Source: Streptomyces sp. NBC_01283 (GTDB taxonomy: Bacteria; Actinomycetota; Actinomycetes; Streptomycetales; Streptomycetaceae). From it: a stretch of 64,000 bases of DNA. The translations under genes were made by a program, and so were the position numbers. This document shows, in pieces, positions 55,984 to 64,000 of the stretch. Within the stretch, counting starts at the first letter, position 1, and every line of letters begins with the position of its first letter. Under the pieces are notes generated by a model. That model had not been told where the DNA came from. It did no database searches and worked only from the letters and a program-made list of their open reading frames with translations. The stretch spans positions 2,294,001 through 2,358,000 of the forward strand of contig NZ_CP108430.1 in NCBI RefSeq assembly GCF_041435335.1. The letters are read 5' to 3'.

Positions 55984-57048
55984 ATGAGACTGACCGACAT
56001 ATCGCTGGACTGGCTGCTTCCGGGCTGCGTCCTGCTCCTGGGCATGCTGGTGGCGGTGGCGGTACTCGCACGCGGCAAACGCGCCGGGCAGAAATCGGCC
56101 GCCAATGCCTCCAGCGACGAATCCTGGGAACGCAGCGAGGAGCGCCGCAGGCGCAAGGAAGCCGTCTATGGAACGGCCTCGTACGTTCTGCTGTTCTGCT
56201 GTGCGGCGGTCGCCGCCGCACTCTCCTTCCACGGCCTGGTCGGCTTCGGCCGCCAGAATCTCAACCTCACCGATGGCTGGGAGTACCTGGTCCCGTTCGG
56301 CCTCGACGGCGCGGCGATGTTCTGCTCCGTGCTCGCCGTGCGCGAGGCGAGCCACGGTGACGCGGCGCTCGGCTCACGGCTCCTGGTGTGGACGTTCGCG
56401 GGCGCGGCCGCCTGGTTCAACTGGGTGCACGCGCCCAGGGGACTCGGCCACGCGGGCGCCCCGCAGTTCTTCTCCGGGATGTCGCTCTCGGCGGCGGTGC
56501 TCTTCGACCGCGCGCTGAAGCAGACACGCCGGGCGGCACTGCGCGAACAGGGCCTGGTGCCGAGGCCGTTGCCGCAGATCCGGATCGTTAGGTGGCTGCG
56601 CGCGCCCCGGGAGACCTTCGGTGCCTGGTCACTGATGCTCCTCGAAGGCGTACGCACCCTGGACGAGGCGGTCGAGGAGGTCCGCGAGGACCGGCGCGAG
56701 AAGCAGCGCACCCGGATCACCAGGCGAGGCAGGGAGAAGCTGGAACGTGCGCAGCTCAAGGCGATCAGCAGGGGCCATCGCGGCCTGCCGGGCCGAGGCG
56801 GCGCCCGGCAGGTCGACCTGCCGGCCGTCGCACCGGCCGCCGGGGCCGCGCAGGTCGGCACGGACCCTGCCATAGCCCCGCCGGAACAGGAACAGCTGCC
56901 GCTGCGTTCCCGCCCCTCCCTCCAGGCCGTGAAGAACGGCACTGAACCCGTCACCGTCGACCTCACCGCCGAGGACGACACCCAGGCGCTGCCGCGGCTC
57001 GACTCCCTTGAGCGCAAGCTCAAGGATCTGGAGCAGCAGTTCGGCTGA
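55984..57048 (+). CDS. DUF2637 membrane protein
   Basis: 354 residues, ATG 55984 (AAGGGACC upstream). Four to five hydrophobic helices: WLLPGCVLLLGMLVAVAVLA (about 10-30), then the DUF2637 core TASYVLLFCCAAVAAALSFHGLVGFG, LVPFGLDGAAMFCSVLAVREAS, LLVWTFAGAAAWFNWVHAP and FSGMSLSAAVLFDRALKQTRR. The C-terminal 150 residues are charged and Pro/Ala-rich, ending in a predicted coiled coil (LDSLERKLKDLEQQFG). DUF2637 proteins occur in Streptomyces chromosomes and as Spd (spread) proteins of conjugative plasmids; no transfer genes are nearby, so this looks like the chromosomal type. Function unknown. Confidence 0.82.
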   Translation: MRLTDISLDWLLPGCVLLLGMLVAVAVLARGKRAGQKSAANASSDESWERSEERRRRKEAVYGTASYVLLFCCAAVAAALSFHGLVGFGRQNLNLTDGWEYLVPFGLDGAAMFCSVLAVREASHGDAALGSRLLVWTFAGAAAWFNWVHAPRGLGHAGAPQFFSGMSLSAAVLFDRALKQTRRAALREQGLVPRPLPQIRIVRWLRAPRETFGAWSLMLLEGVRTLDEAVEEVREDRREKQRTRITRRGREKLERAQLKAISRGHRGLPGRGGARQVDLPAVAPAAGAAQVGTDPAIAPPEQEQLPLRSRPSLQAVKNGTEPVTVDLTAEDDTQALPRLDSLERKLKDLEQQFG

Positions 57049-57075
57049 TGTCAGCAGCGCAGGACGGGAGTTGGC

Positions 57076-57103
57076 CGGCGGCCCGGTTCATGCCGGGCCG
57101 CCG
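57076..57103. terminator. Bidirectional terminator hairpin
   Basis: CGGCGGCCCGG / CCGGGCCGCCG, 11-bp perfect stem with a 6-base loop, between the converging DUF2637 and ATPase genes and overlapping the ATPase stop. Confidence 0.75.
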
Positions 57104-57570
57104 TCCAGCTCGAACCACACCGCCTTCCCGACCCCGTGCGCCCGCACACCCCACGCGTCGGCGAGGGACTGCACGAGCATCAGGCCACGGCCGTGCGTGC
57201 TGTCGTCGGCGTCCGGCACGCAGAGCCTCGGGCGGCGTCCGACGAAGTCCCTGACCTCGACGCGCAGCCTGCCCGGCCGCACGGTCGCCGTCAGAACGGC
57301 GTCGCGGTCGGTGTGCACCAGTGCGTTGGTGACCAGTTCGCTGGTCAGCAGCTCGGCTATCTCGGATCGTCCGGGCCTCCCCCAGGTCCGGAGCAGTTCG
57401 CGCAGCGCGCCCCTGACCTCAGGGACCGCGCGTAGGTCGGATCTCCCCAATCTGCGCCGGAGTTGAGCCCTATGGAGCTCCACCGGCTTGCCGTCGATCG
57501 GCTCATCCCTTGCATTCGGCGAGGAAGCCCCGAAATGAAGGGGACCTCCGTCTCTTACCTGCCTTGTCAT
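57088..57570 (-). CDS. RsbW-like ATP-binding (anti-sigma/HATPase) protein
   Basis: 160 residues from the ATG at 57568-57570 (a more distant ATG at 57654 has no ribosome site). Single GHKL ATPase domain: AVPEVRGALRELLRTWG, LLTSELVTNALVHTD (N box), LRVEVRDFVGRRPRL (modified D-x-G region) and THGRGLMLVQSLADAWGV (G2 box). Streptomyces has many such stand-alone kinases acting as anti-sigma factors or on STAS partners. It is not next to a sigma factor, so its partner is unknown; the STAS protein at 19937-20305 is one candidate only. Confidence 0.82.
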   Translation of the reverse strand: MTRQVRDGGPLHFGASSPNARDEPIDGKPVELHRAQLRRRLGRSDLRAVPEVRGALRELLRTWGRPGRSEIAELLTSELVTNALVHTDRDAVLTATVRPGRLRVEVRDFVGRRPRLCVPDADDSTHGRGLMLVQSLADAWGVRAHGVGKAVWFELDGGPA

Positions 57571-57787
57571 GACCCCCGCCCACAAACCGAGTCCATTCCT
57601 CCCTGCTCGAACACGCTCACGGAATGCATGCCCCACTCGGATGGCGGCACTCATGTCTAATCGTCAATCATTGGAGTGGGTGCGCCCGAGCTCGGCGGGG
57701 AAGTGAAGCGATGGACCGTTTCTTCTTGATCCCGACCGGGCCCCGCAGCGCCGCGCCGGGCCCGCCCGAGCATTCCGAGGAGCCGCC

Positions 57788-60700
57788 GTGCACGACGACC
57801 GACTGCTGGTGGAGGGACGCCTGGAGCGCGCCCTGCGGCAGTTCATCCGCCCCGCCCAGTACGCGGACCGTGTGCCGCTCGCCCTCTCCGTCTGGCACGC
57901 GCCGGGCGAACCCGTCCCCGTCGCCGAAGCCCTCGACGCCTCGTACGAGCCCTTCGAGACGGGCACCGCCTGGGGAAAACCCTGGTCAACCAGTTGGTTC
58001 CGGCTGCGCGGTCAGGTGCCCGACGCCTGGCGCGGACGGCACGTCGAGGTGGTCGTCGACCCCGGCTTCACCGGCGACGGCCCCGGCTTCCAGGCGGAGG
58101 GTCTGGTGTACGACGCGGCGGGCGTCCCCCTCAAGGGGATTCACCCTCGCAACCGGCACATCCCCGTGGCAGCTTCCGCACGGGGTGGCGAGCCGGTGCA
58201 CCTCCTGCTGGAGGCGGCGGCCAATCCCCTCATCCTGCACGACTTCGAACCGACCCCCCTGGGCGACGTACTGACCGCGGGCGATGGCCTCATCTACCGA
58301 TTCGCGTCTGCCGATCTCGCCGTACTGGACGAGGACGTCTGGCGATTGACCCTGGACATCGAGGTCCTGTCCGAGCTGATGTACGAACTGGACGCCGCCC
58401 GTCCGCGGCGCCACGAGATCTTGCGCGCCCTGGAGCGCGCGCTCGACGCACTCGATCTGCACGACGTGTCGGGCACGGCGGCAGCGGCCCGAGCCGAGCT
58501 GGCGGAGGTCCTCGCACGTCCCGCCCACGCCAGCGCACACCGGGTCTCGGCCACCGGGCACGCCCACATCGACTCGGCCTGGCTGTGGCCCCTGCGCGAG
58601 ACGGTGCGCAAGGCGTCCCGCACCTTTGCCAATGTGACGGCTCTCGCCCAGGACTATCCCGAGCTGGTCTTCGCCTGTTCGCAGGCCCAGCAGTACGCCT
58701 GGGTCAAGGAGCACCAGCCGCACATCTGGGAGCGCATCAAGAAGGCAGTCGCGGACGGGAACTGGGCGCCGGTGGGCTCCATGTGGGTCGAGTCGGACGC
58801 CAACATGCCGGGCGGCGAGGCACTGGCCCGGCAGATCACGCACGGCATGCGGTTCTTCCGCGAGGAGCTCGGCGTGGAGACGGAGGAGATCTGGCTGCCG
58901 GACTCCTTCGGCTACACGGCGGCGTTCCCGCAGCTGGCGAAGCTCGCGGGCATCCGCTGGTTCCTCACCCAGAAGCTGAGCTGGAACCAGTCCAACAAGA
59001 TGCCTCACCACACCTTCTGGTGGGAGGGCATCGACGGCACCCGCGTCTTCACGCACTTCCCTCCGGTGGACACCTACAACTCCCAGATCCACGGCGCCGA
59101 ACTCGCCCACGCGGAGCGGAACTTCGCCGAGAAGGGCCGCGCGTCCCGCTCCCTGGTGCCGTTCGGCTGGGGCGACGGCGGCGGCGGTCCCACCCGCGAG
59201 ATGCTGGAGAAGGCGCGGCGCACGCGCTCCCTGGAGGGTTCACCGCGCGTCGAGATCGAGAAGCCGTCCGCGTTCTTCGCCGCCGCCGAGGAGGAGTACG
59301 GGCCCGAGGCGCCGGTCTGGTCGGGCGAGCTCTACCTGGAGCTGCACCGCGCGACGTACACGACGCAGGCGGCCACCAAGCGTGGCAATCGCCGCACCGA
59401 ACACGCCTTGCGCGAGGCCGAGTTGTGGTGCACGGCCGCCGCGGTGCGCGACCCCGCGTACGTCTATCCCTACGCGACCCTCGACCGGCTCTGGAAGACC
59501 GTGCTGCTGCACCAGTTCCACGACATCCTGCCGGGATCGTCGATCGCCTGGGTGCACCGCGAGGCCCGCGACACGTACGCGCGTGTGCTCGCCGAGCTCG
59601 ATGAGCTCACCGCGGCGGCGGTCCGTTCCCTCGGTCCGGGCGGCCCCACCGCGCTCAACGCGTCGCCGTACGCCCGCAGTGAGGTCGTCGCGGCCGAGGA
59701 CGGCACCCTGGTGCACGTCAACGTTCCGGCCTTGGGAAGCAAGGGACTTGAGGAGGCTGCCTCGTACACCCGCGAGACCGGGGCGACCGCTCTGCTCGCC
59801 GATGGCCACATCCAGTTGCTGAACGAGCACCTGCGGGTCGCCATCGACGCGGACGGACTGCTGACCTCCGTGCACGACATCGACGCGCACCGCGAGGTCC
59901 TCTCCCCCGGCTCGCGCGGCAACCTCCTCCAGCTGCATCCCGACCACCCCACGCACTACGACGCCTGGGACCTGGACAAGCACTACCGCAACACGCACAC
60001 CGACCTCACGGAGGCCGAGTCCGTGGAGCTAGTCGAGGACGGGCCGCTGCGGGTCGCCGTGCGCGTGGTGCGGTCCTTCGGGACGTCGCGGATCACCCAG
60101 GAGATCCGGCTCGCGGCGGGCAGCCGTCGCGTCGACGTCGTCACGGACGTCGACTGGCAGGAGTCGGAGAAGGTGCTCAAGGCCGCATTCCCCCTCGACG
60201 TGCACGCCGAACGGTCCGCGGCCGAGATCCAGTTCGGGCACGTGCACCGCTCCACGCACGCCAACACCGGCTGGGACGCGGCCCGTTTCGAGATCTGCGC
60301 GCACCGGTGGCTGCGGGTCGCCGAGGAGGCGTACGGCGTGGCGGTGCTCAACGACTCGACGTACGGCCACGACGTGACGCGCTCCCCGCACGGCGACGGG
60401 CTCGGCACCACCGTGCGGCTGACGCTGCTTCGCGCCCCGCACAGTCCGGACCCGGAGACGGACCTGGGCACGCACCGGTTCACGTACGCCCTGCTGCCCG
60501 GCGCGACGACGGGCGACGCGGTCGCGGAGGGGCTCGCGCTCAATCTGCCGCTGCGGGTGGCCGACGCGCCCGTGCTGCCCTCCCTGGTGAGCGTCGACAA
60601 TCCGGCGGTGACCGTGGAGTCGGTGAAGCTCGCGGACGACGGAAGCGGCGATGTCGTGGTGCGGCTCTACGAGTCGCGGGGCGGGCGCGCCGCGGCCACG

Positions 60701-60847
60701 CTCACCACGTCGTTCGCGGTGGGCGCGGCCGAGGTGACCGATCTCCTGGAGCGTCCGCTCGAACCGGCCCACACCGATGACGCGGGGCTCGTGCTGGCGC
60801 TGCGTCCGTTCCAGATCGTGACGCTGCGGCTGCGGCCGGTGCGCTGA
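57788..60847 (+). CDS. Alpha-mannosidase, glycoside hydrolase family 38
   Basis: 1019 residues, GTG 57788 with GAGGAG at 57778-57783. GH38 features in order: N-terminal beta domain, GHAHIDSAWLWPLRETVRK (zinc-binding His and Asp), MWVESDANMPGGEALARQ (nucleophile Asp in ESDAN), LPDSFGYTAAFPQLA, HTFWWEGIDGTRVFTHFPP, then the three-helix bundle around HQFHDILPGSSIAWVH, and C-terminal beta domains with NDSTYGHDV. No signal peptide, so it acts in the cytoplasm on imported or endogenous mannosides. Transcribed alone, convergent with poxB. Confidence 0.93.
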   Translation: MHDDRLLVEGRLERALRQFIRPAQYADRVPLALSVWHAPGEPVPVAEALDASYEPFETGTAWGKPWSTSWFRLRGQVPDAWRGRHVEVVVDPGFTGDGPGFQAEGLVYDAAGVPLKGIHPRNRHIPVAASARGGEPVHLLLEAAANPLILHDFEPTPLGDVLTAGDGLIYRFASADLAVLDEDVWRLTLDIEVLSELMYELDAARPRRHEILRALERALDALDLHDVSGTAAAARAELAEVLARPAHASAHRVSATGHAHIDSAWLWPLRETVRKASRTFANVTALAQDYPELVFACSQAQQYAWVKEHQPHIWERIKKAVADGNWAPVGSMWVESDANMPGGEALARQITHGMRFFREELGVETEEIWLPDSFGYTAAFPQLAKLAGIRWFLTQKLSWNQSNKMPHHTFWWEGIDGTRVFTHFPPVDTYNSQIHGAELAHAERNFAEKGRASRSLVPFGWGDGGGGPTREMLEKARRTRSLEGSPRVEIEKPSAFFAAAEEEYGPEAPVWSGELYLELHRATYTTQAATKRGNRRTEHALREAELWCTAAAVRDPAYVYPYATLDRLWKTVLLHQFHDILPGSSIAWVHREARDTYARVLAELDELTAAAVRSLGPGGPTALNASPYARSEVVAAEDGTLVHVNVPALGSKGLEEAASYTRETGATALLADGHIQLLNEHLRVAIDADGLLTSVHDIDAHREVLSPGSRGNLLQLHPDHPTHYDAWDLDKHYRNTHTDLTEAESVELVEDGPLRVAVRVVRSFGTSRITQEIRLAAGSRRVDVVTDVDWQESEKVLKAAFPLDVHAERSAAEIQFGHVHRSTHANTGWDAARFEICAHRWLRVAEEAYGVAVLNDSTYGHDVTRSPHGDGLGTTVRLTLLRAPHSPDPETDLGTHRFTYALLPGATTGDAVAEGLALNLPLRVADAPVLPSLVSVDNPAVTVESVKLADDGSGDVVVRLYESRGGRAAATLTTSFAVGAAEVTDLLERPLEPAHTDDAGLVLALRPFQIVTLRLRPVR

Positions 60848-60854
60848 CGCGACG

Positions 60855-62597
60855 TCAGGGGCGGGGCACGTTCCGCAGGTTGGAGCGCGCCATCTGCACC
60901 ATGCGGCCGACACCGCCGTCCAGGACGATCTTGCTGGCGGACAGCGCGAAGCCGGTCACCATCTCGGAGCTGATCTTGGGCGGGATGGAGAGGGCGTTCG
61001 GGTCGGTGACGATGTCGACGAGGGCGGGGCCCTTGTGCGCGAAGGCGTCCTTCAGGGCTCCGGCGAGCTGCTTGGGCTTCTCCACCCGCACGCCGTAGGC
61101 GCCCGCGGCGCGGGCGACGGCGGCGAAGTCGGGGTTGTGGTTGGCCGTGCCGAACGAAGGGAGCCCGGCCACCAGCATCTCCAGCTCGACCATGCCCAGG
61201 GACGAGTTGTTGAAGAGGACGACCTTCACCGGCAGGTCGTACTGGACGAGGGTGAGGAAGTCGCCCATCAGCATGGAGAATCCGCCGTCGCCCGACATAG
61301 AGACGACCTGGCGCTTGCGGTCGGTGAACTGGGCGCCGATCGCCTGCGGCAGGGCGTTGGCCATCGAGCCGTGACTGAAGGAGCCGATGATGCGGCGCTT
61401 GCCGTTCGGGGTGAGATAGCGGGCCGCCCAGACGTTGCACATACCTGTGTCGACGGTGAACACCGCGTCGTCCGATGCCAGTTCGTCCACGACGGACGCC
61501 ACGTACTCGGGGTGGATCGGGATGTGCTTCTCGACCTTGCGCGTGTAGGCCTTGATGACGCCTTCGAGGGCGTCGGCGTGCTTCTTGAGCATCTTGTCGA
61601 GGAACTTGCGGTTGGTCTTGGGCGTGACGCGCGGGGTGAGACAGCGCAGGGTCTCGCGGACGTCTCCCCAGACGGCGAGGTCCAGCTTCGAGCGGCGGCC
61701 GAGGCGTTCGGGGCGCACGTCGACCTGGGCGATCTTGACGTCGTCGGGCAGGAAGGCGTTGTACGGGAAGTCGGTGCCGAGCAGGATCAGCAGGTCGCAC
61801 TCGTGGGTGGCCTCGTACGCGGCGCCGTATCCGAGCAGACCGCTCATCCCCACGTCGTACGGGTTGTCGTACTGAATCCATTCCTTGCCGCGCAGGGCGT
61901 GACCCACCGGGGACTTGATCTTCTCGGCGAACTCCATGACCTCGGCGTGCGCGCCCGCCGTGCCGCTGCCGCAGAACAGGGTGACCTTGCCGGCCTTGTC
62001 GATCATCTCGGCGAGCTTGTCGATCTCCGTGTCGCCGGGGCGCACGGTGGGGCGCGAGGTGACGAGCGCGCTCTCCGGGGACTTGTCGGGGGCCTGCTGG
62101 TCGGCGATGTCTCCCGGCAGGGTGACGACGCTGACGCCGGACTGCCCGATCGCGTGCTGGATGGCGGTCTGGAGCAGCCGCGGCATCTGCTGCGGGTTGG
62201 AGATCATCTCGCTGTAGTGACTGCACTCGCGGAAGAGCTGATCGGGGTGGGTCTCCTGGAAGAAGCTCAGGCCGATCTCGCTGGAGGGGATGTGGGAGGC
62301 GAGGGCCAGGACGGGCGCCATGGAGCGGTGGGCGTCGTAGAGGCCGTTGATCAGGTGGAGGTTGCCCGGGCCGCAGGAACCGGCGCAGACAGCGAGGCTG
62401 CCGGTGATCTGGGCCTCGGCACCGGCCGCGAAGGCGGCGGTCTCCTCGTGCCTGACCTGCACCCAGTCGATGCCCTTGGTGCGCCTGATCGCGTCCACGA
62501 CCGGGTTGAGGCTGTCGCCCACGACTCCGTACATCCGGCGCACACCGGCGCGGTGGAGGATGTCGACGAACTGTTCGGCGACGTTCTGCTTGGCCAT
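60855..62597 (-). CDS. poxB: Thiamine-diphosphate-dependent pyruvate dehydrogenase/oxidase (PoxB type)
   Basis: 580 residues. N-terminal PYR domain with the catalytic Glu (VRHEETAAFAAGAEAQ), GSCGPGNLHLINGLYDAHRSMAPVLALA, central FAD/Rossmann-like domain, and C-terminal PP domain with the ThDP motif GDGGFSMLMGDFLTL...NNSS. The sequence SHIPSSEIGLSFFQETHPDQLFREC is typical of pyruvate:quinone dehydrogenase. Converts pyruvate to acetate and CO2 with electrons passed to quinone at the membrane; expected to be active in late growth. Convergent with the mannosidase gene, only 7 bp apart. Confidence 0.9.
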   Translation of the reverse strand: MAKQNVAEQFVDILHRAGVRRMYGVVGDSLNPVVDAIRRTKGIDWVQVRHEETAAFAAGAEAQITGSLAVCAGSCGPGNLHLINGLYDAHRSMAPVLALASHIPSSEIGLSFFQETHPDQLFRECSHYSEMISNPQQMPRLLQTAIQHAIGQSGVSVVTLPGDIADQQAPDKSPESALVTSRPTVRPGDTEIDKLAEMIDKAGKVTLFCGSGTAGAHAEVMEFAEKIKSPVGHALRGKEWIQYDNPYDVGMSGLLGYGAAYEATHECDLLILLGTDFPYNAFLPDDVKIAQVDVRPERLGRRSKLDLAVWGDVRETLRCLTPRVTPKTNRKFLDKMLKKHADALEGVIKAYTRKVEKHIPIHPEYVASVVDELASDDAVFTVDTGMCNVWAARYLTPNGKRRIIGSFSHGSMANALPQAIGAQFTDRKRQVVSMSGDGGFSMLMGDFLTLVQYDLPVKVVLFNNSSLGMVELEMLVAGLPSFGTANHNPDFAAVARAAGAYGVRVEKPKQLAGALKDAFAHKGPALVDIVTDPNALSIPPKISSEMVTGFALSASKIVLDGGVGRMVQMARSNLRNVPRP

Positions 62598-62660
62598 GGC
62601 TTCACGAACCCTTCAGTCCCCTTGACTCTCTTGGGTTCCATGAATTCACAGGGCGGGCGC

Positions 62661-63959
62661 TCACGCCTCCCAAACGGCGGCCGCCGTTCGGTCGTCCGCG
62701 TACCCCTTGACCCGGACCTGGACGTCCGCGAGGAAGGTCGCGAGGCCCGGTGGGCCGCTCTTCGCCCACCGCTGGGTGAGGTGGGCGGCGAGGTCGGGCT
62801 CGCCGCGCAGAGGCTCGGCGAGGCCGCCGCTGCAGAGCATCAGGGCATCACCCGGGCGGGCTACGGAGGCCCGGAAGCGGAACGGCTCGCGGGGCGGCGG
62901 CTCGGGGGCGGGCTCGTACGGACTCGGGGGCGTGATGATCCCCATGTCCATGGTGAGCCGGTCGCCCTCGGGGGTCTCCGGCGGCACGGAACCGAACCCG
63001 ACGACGGGCGGTCCGGCGTCACCGGCCGTGTCGCTGACGCGGGGCTCGATGTCCTGCCAGGTGCCGTCCCGCAGCCGGAAGAGCCCCCCGCCGCCGACAC
63101 CGAAGAAGACGCGCGTACGGCATTCGGGGTCGGCCGGCAGGAGGAGGCAGCGCAGGGACGCGGCGTACTCCTCGGGTTCGATGCCGAGGTCGACCGCATG
63201 GGCGCGGAGCTTGCCGAGGCTGCGGTCCGTGAGCCGGTGCAGACCGCTCTTGAGGTCGCCGCGCCGGGCGGCCCTGATGTCCTCGGAGAGCCGCTGGTGG
63301 CTGCGGCCCACGGCCCGCCCGATCCAGGCGCAGGCCTCGGCCGCGGCGCGATGGGCGCCGGGTGTGGCGCGCGCTCCGGTGGCCATCGCCACCAGGACGA
63401 GCGCGGCATCGCCGGTCCCGAAGCGCGCGGTGAGCAGCGAGTCGCGGCGCGGTTCGCCCCGGTAGCGCGCGGAGTCCCCGCGCACGGAGACGGCGCGCAG
63501 GGTGGAGGTGCCGTAGCGGGCGCCGTCGAGCACGGTGTCGGCGACGAGGTCGCCCAGGTCGTCGGGGTCGGCGGCGGGCAGGACGGTGGGCTCGGCGTCG
63601 TAGGTGGGCGGCCCGTCGCCCACGTAGGAGACGGCTTCGACGGCCGTTGCCGTCACGGTCGGCTCCCGTTCCACCGGATCGGGTGCCTGCGGCTCCGGGA
63701 CCGCGGATTCCTCGGGTGTGCGGGGAGCGGGGACGGCGGTGGTGCGGCTCGGGTCGCCGGGCGGCTTCGTCGGCCCCGCCGGGAAGGTGACCGGTCCCGT
63801 GGGCGCGGCGGGCGGCTCCCAGGGGGCGGCGCCCGGGCGGACGCGGGCGGCGGGTGGCGGCGAGGGTGGGGTCGGAGGCGGCGGCTCGTACGACGGCGGC
63901 GGGGGCGAGGGCTCGTGGGACGGCGCCGGTCCGGGCGGCGCCGATGGCTCGCGCGGCAT
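62661..63959 (-). CDS. PP2C-like phosphatase-domain protein (N-terminus possibly beyond window)
   Basis: 432 residues from the ATG at 63957-63959. The frame has no stop between there and base 64000 (reading RDTGAGAAQGEPF before the Met), so the true start may be outside the window. The first 140 residues are a Pro/Glu/Ala-rich linker (SYEPPPPTPPSPPP). The C-terminal 290 residues resemble PP2C-type domains: SVRGDSARYRGEPRRDSLLTARFG, LVLVAMATGARA, VFFGVGGGGLFRL, DALMLCSGGLAEPL and KGYADDRTAAAVWE. The classical DGxG is changed to MATG, and the metal-binding Asp residues are only partly conserved, so catalysis is doubtful. Possibly a regulatory pseudo-phosphatase. Confidence 0.72.
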   Translation of the reverse strand: MPREPSAPPGPAPSHEPSPPPPSYEPPPPTPPSPPPAARVRPGAAPWEPPAAPTGPVTFPAGPTKPPGDPSRTTAVPAPRTPEESAVPEPQAPDPVEREPTVTATAVEAVSYVGDGPPTYDAEPTVLPAADPDDLGDLVADTVLDGARYGTSTLRAVSVRGDSARYRGEPRRDSLLTARFGTGDAALVLVAMATGARATPGAHRAAAEACAWIGRAVGRSHQRLSEDIRAARRGDLKSGLHRLTDRSLGKLRAHAVDLGIEPEEYAASLRCLLLPADPECRTRVFFGVGGGGLFRLRDGTWQDIEPRVSDTAGDAGPPVVGFGSVPPETPEGDRLTMDMGIITPPSPYEPAPEPPPREPFRFRASVARPGDALMLCSGGLAEPLRGEPDLAAHLTQRWAKSGPPGLATFLADVQVRVKGYADDRTAAAVWEA

Positions 63960-64000
63960 GAACGGTTCGCCTTGCGCGGCTCCGGCCCCGGTGTCTCGCC

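Noticed and set aside
55984..57048. Integrated conjugative plasmid indicated by DUF2637 (Spd-like) protein
   Set aside because: No replication, Tra or integrase genes nearby; DUF2637 genes are also common chromosomal genes in Streptomyces.

Overview
The window is a 64-kb piece of a high-GC actinobacterial chromosome, almost certainly Streptomyces. Third codon positions are strongly GC-biased, start codons are mixed ATG/GTG/TTG, TTA codons are rare, and the gene families are typical of the genus (SpoIIE-type phosphatase with STAS partner, DUF2637, MatB-like synthase, LCP protein, DmdR/IdeR-type iron box). I found no rRNA, tRNA or CRISPR array.

Left part (1-15.7 kb): an AlkZ-like winged-helix gene cut by the window edge; corA, whose 3' end is duplicated 4.5 kb downstream so that the copies bracket a small island (about 2207-6547). 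The island holds a 2,002-bp ISKra4-like element with a 9-bp target duplication, a dead transposase and a passenger lipoprotein gene, and an unusual HNH nuclease with eight zinc-ribbon modules. Then come an SDR/amidohydrolase pair, a PadR-DUF1048-ABC exporter operon, a GlxA-type regulator divergent from an alpha/beta hydrolase, and a PAP2 membrane phosphatase.

Middle (15.7-25 kb): a MatAB-like exopolysaccharide operon with an LCP protein, whose deacetylase domain has lost its metal ligands. Next is a tightly overlapping operon of a SpoIIE-type phosphatase, a cobalamin-binding protein carrying the Wx9EH cap motif of B12 photoreceptors, and a STAS protein: a plausible light-responsive partner-switching module. 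A secreted beta-propeller phytase follows.

25.5-33.9 kb: the most unusual locus. A PLP-dependent decarboxylase and a PaaK-like adenylate-forming enzyme are followed by four small paralogous proteins, distantly like the AidA/PixA inclusion-body family, and then a CotH-kinase protein and a beta-propeller-like protein. I know of no described function for this combination.

33.9-41.2 kb: a hydroxyproline catabolic operon (proline-racemase-type epimerase, DHDPS-family deaminase, three-subunit D-hydroxyproline dehydrogenase, GntR regulator) divergent from an Xaa-Pro aminopeptidase. 41.3-44.0 kb: a lipoprotein polysaccharide deacetylase, an SRPBCC protein and a FAD monooxygenase. 44.1-53.0 kb: purine catabolism (XdhC, NCS2 permease, three-subunit xanthine dehydrogenase, PucR-type regulator). 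53.1-64 kb: a small helical-repeat protein, a second GntR regulator divergent from an iron-box-controlled FhuF-like protein, DUF2637 membrane protein, RsbW-like ATPase, GH38 alpha-mannosidase, PoxB-type pyruvate dehydrogenase and a PP2C-like protein reaching the right edge.
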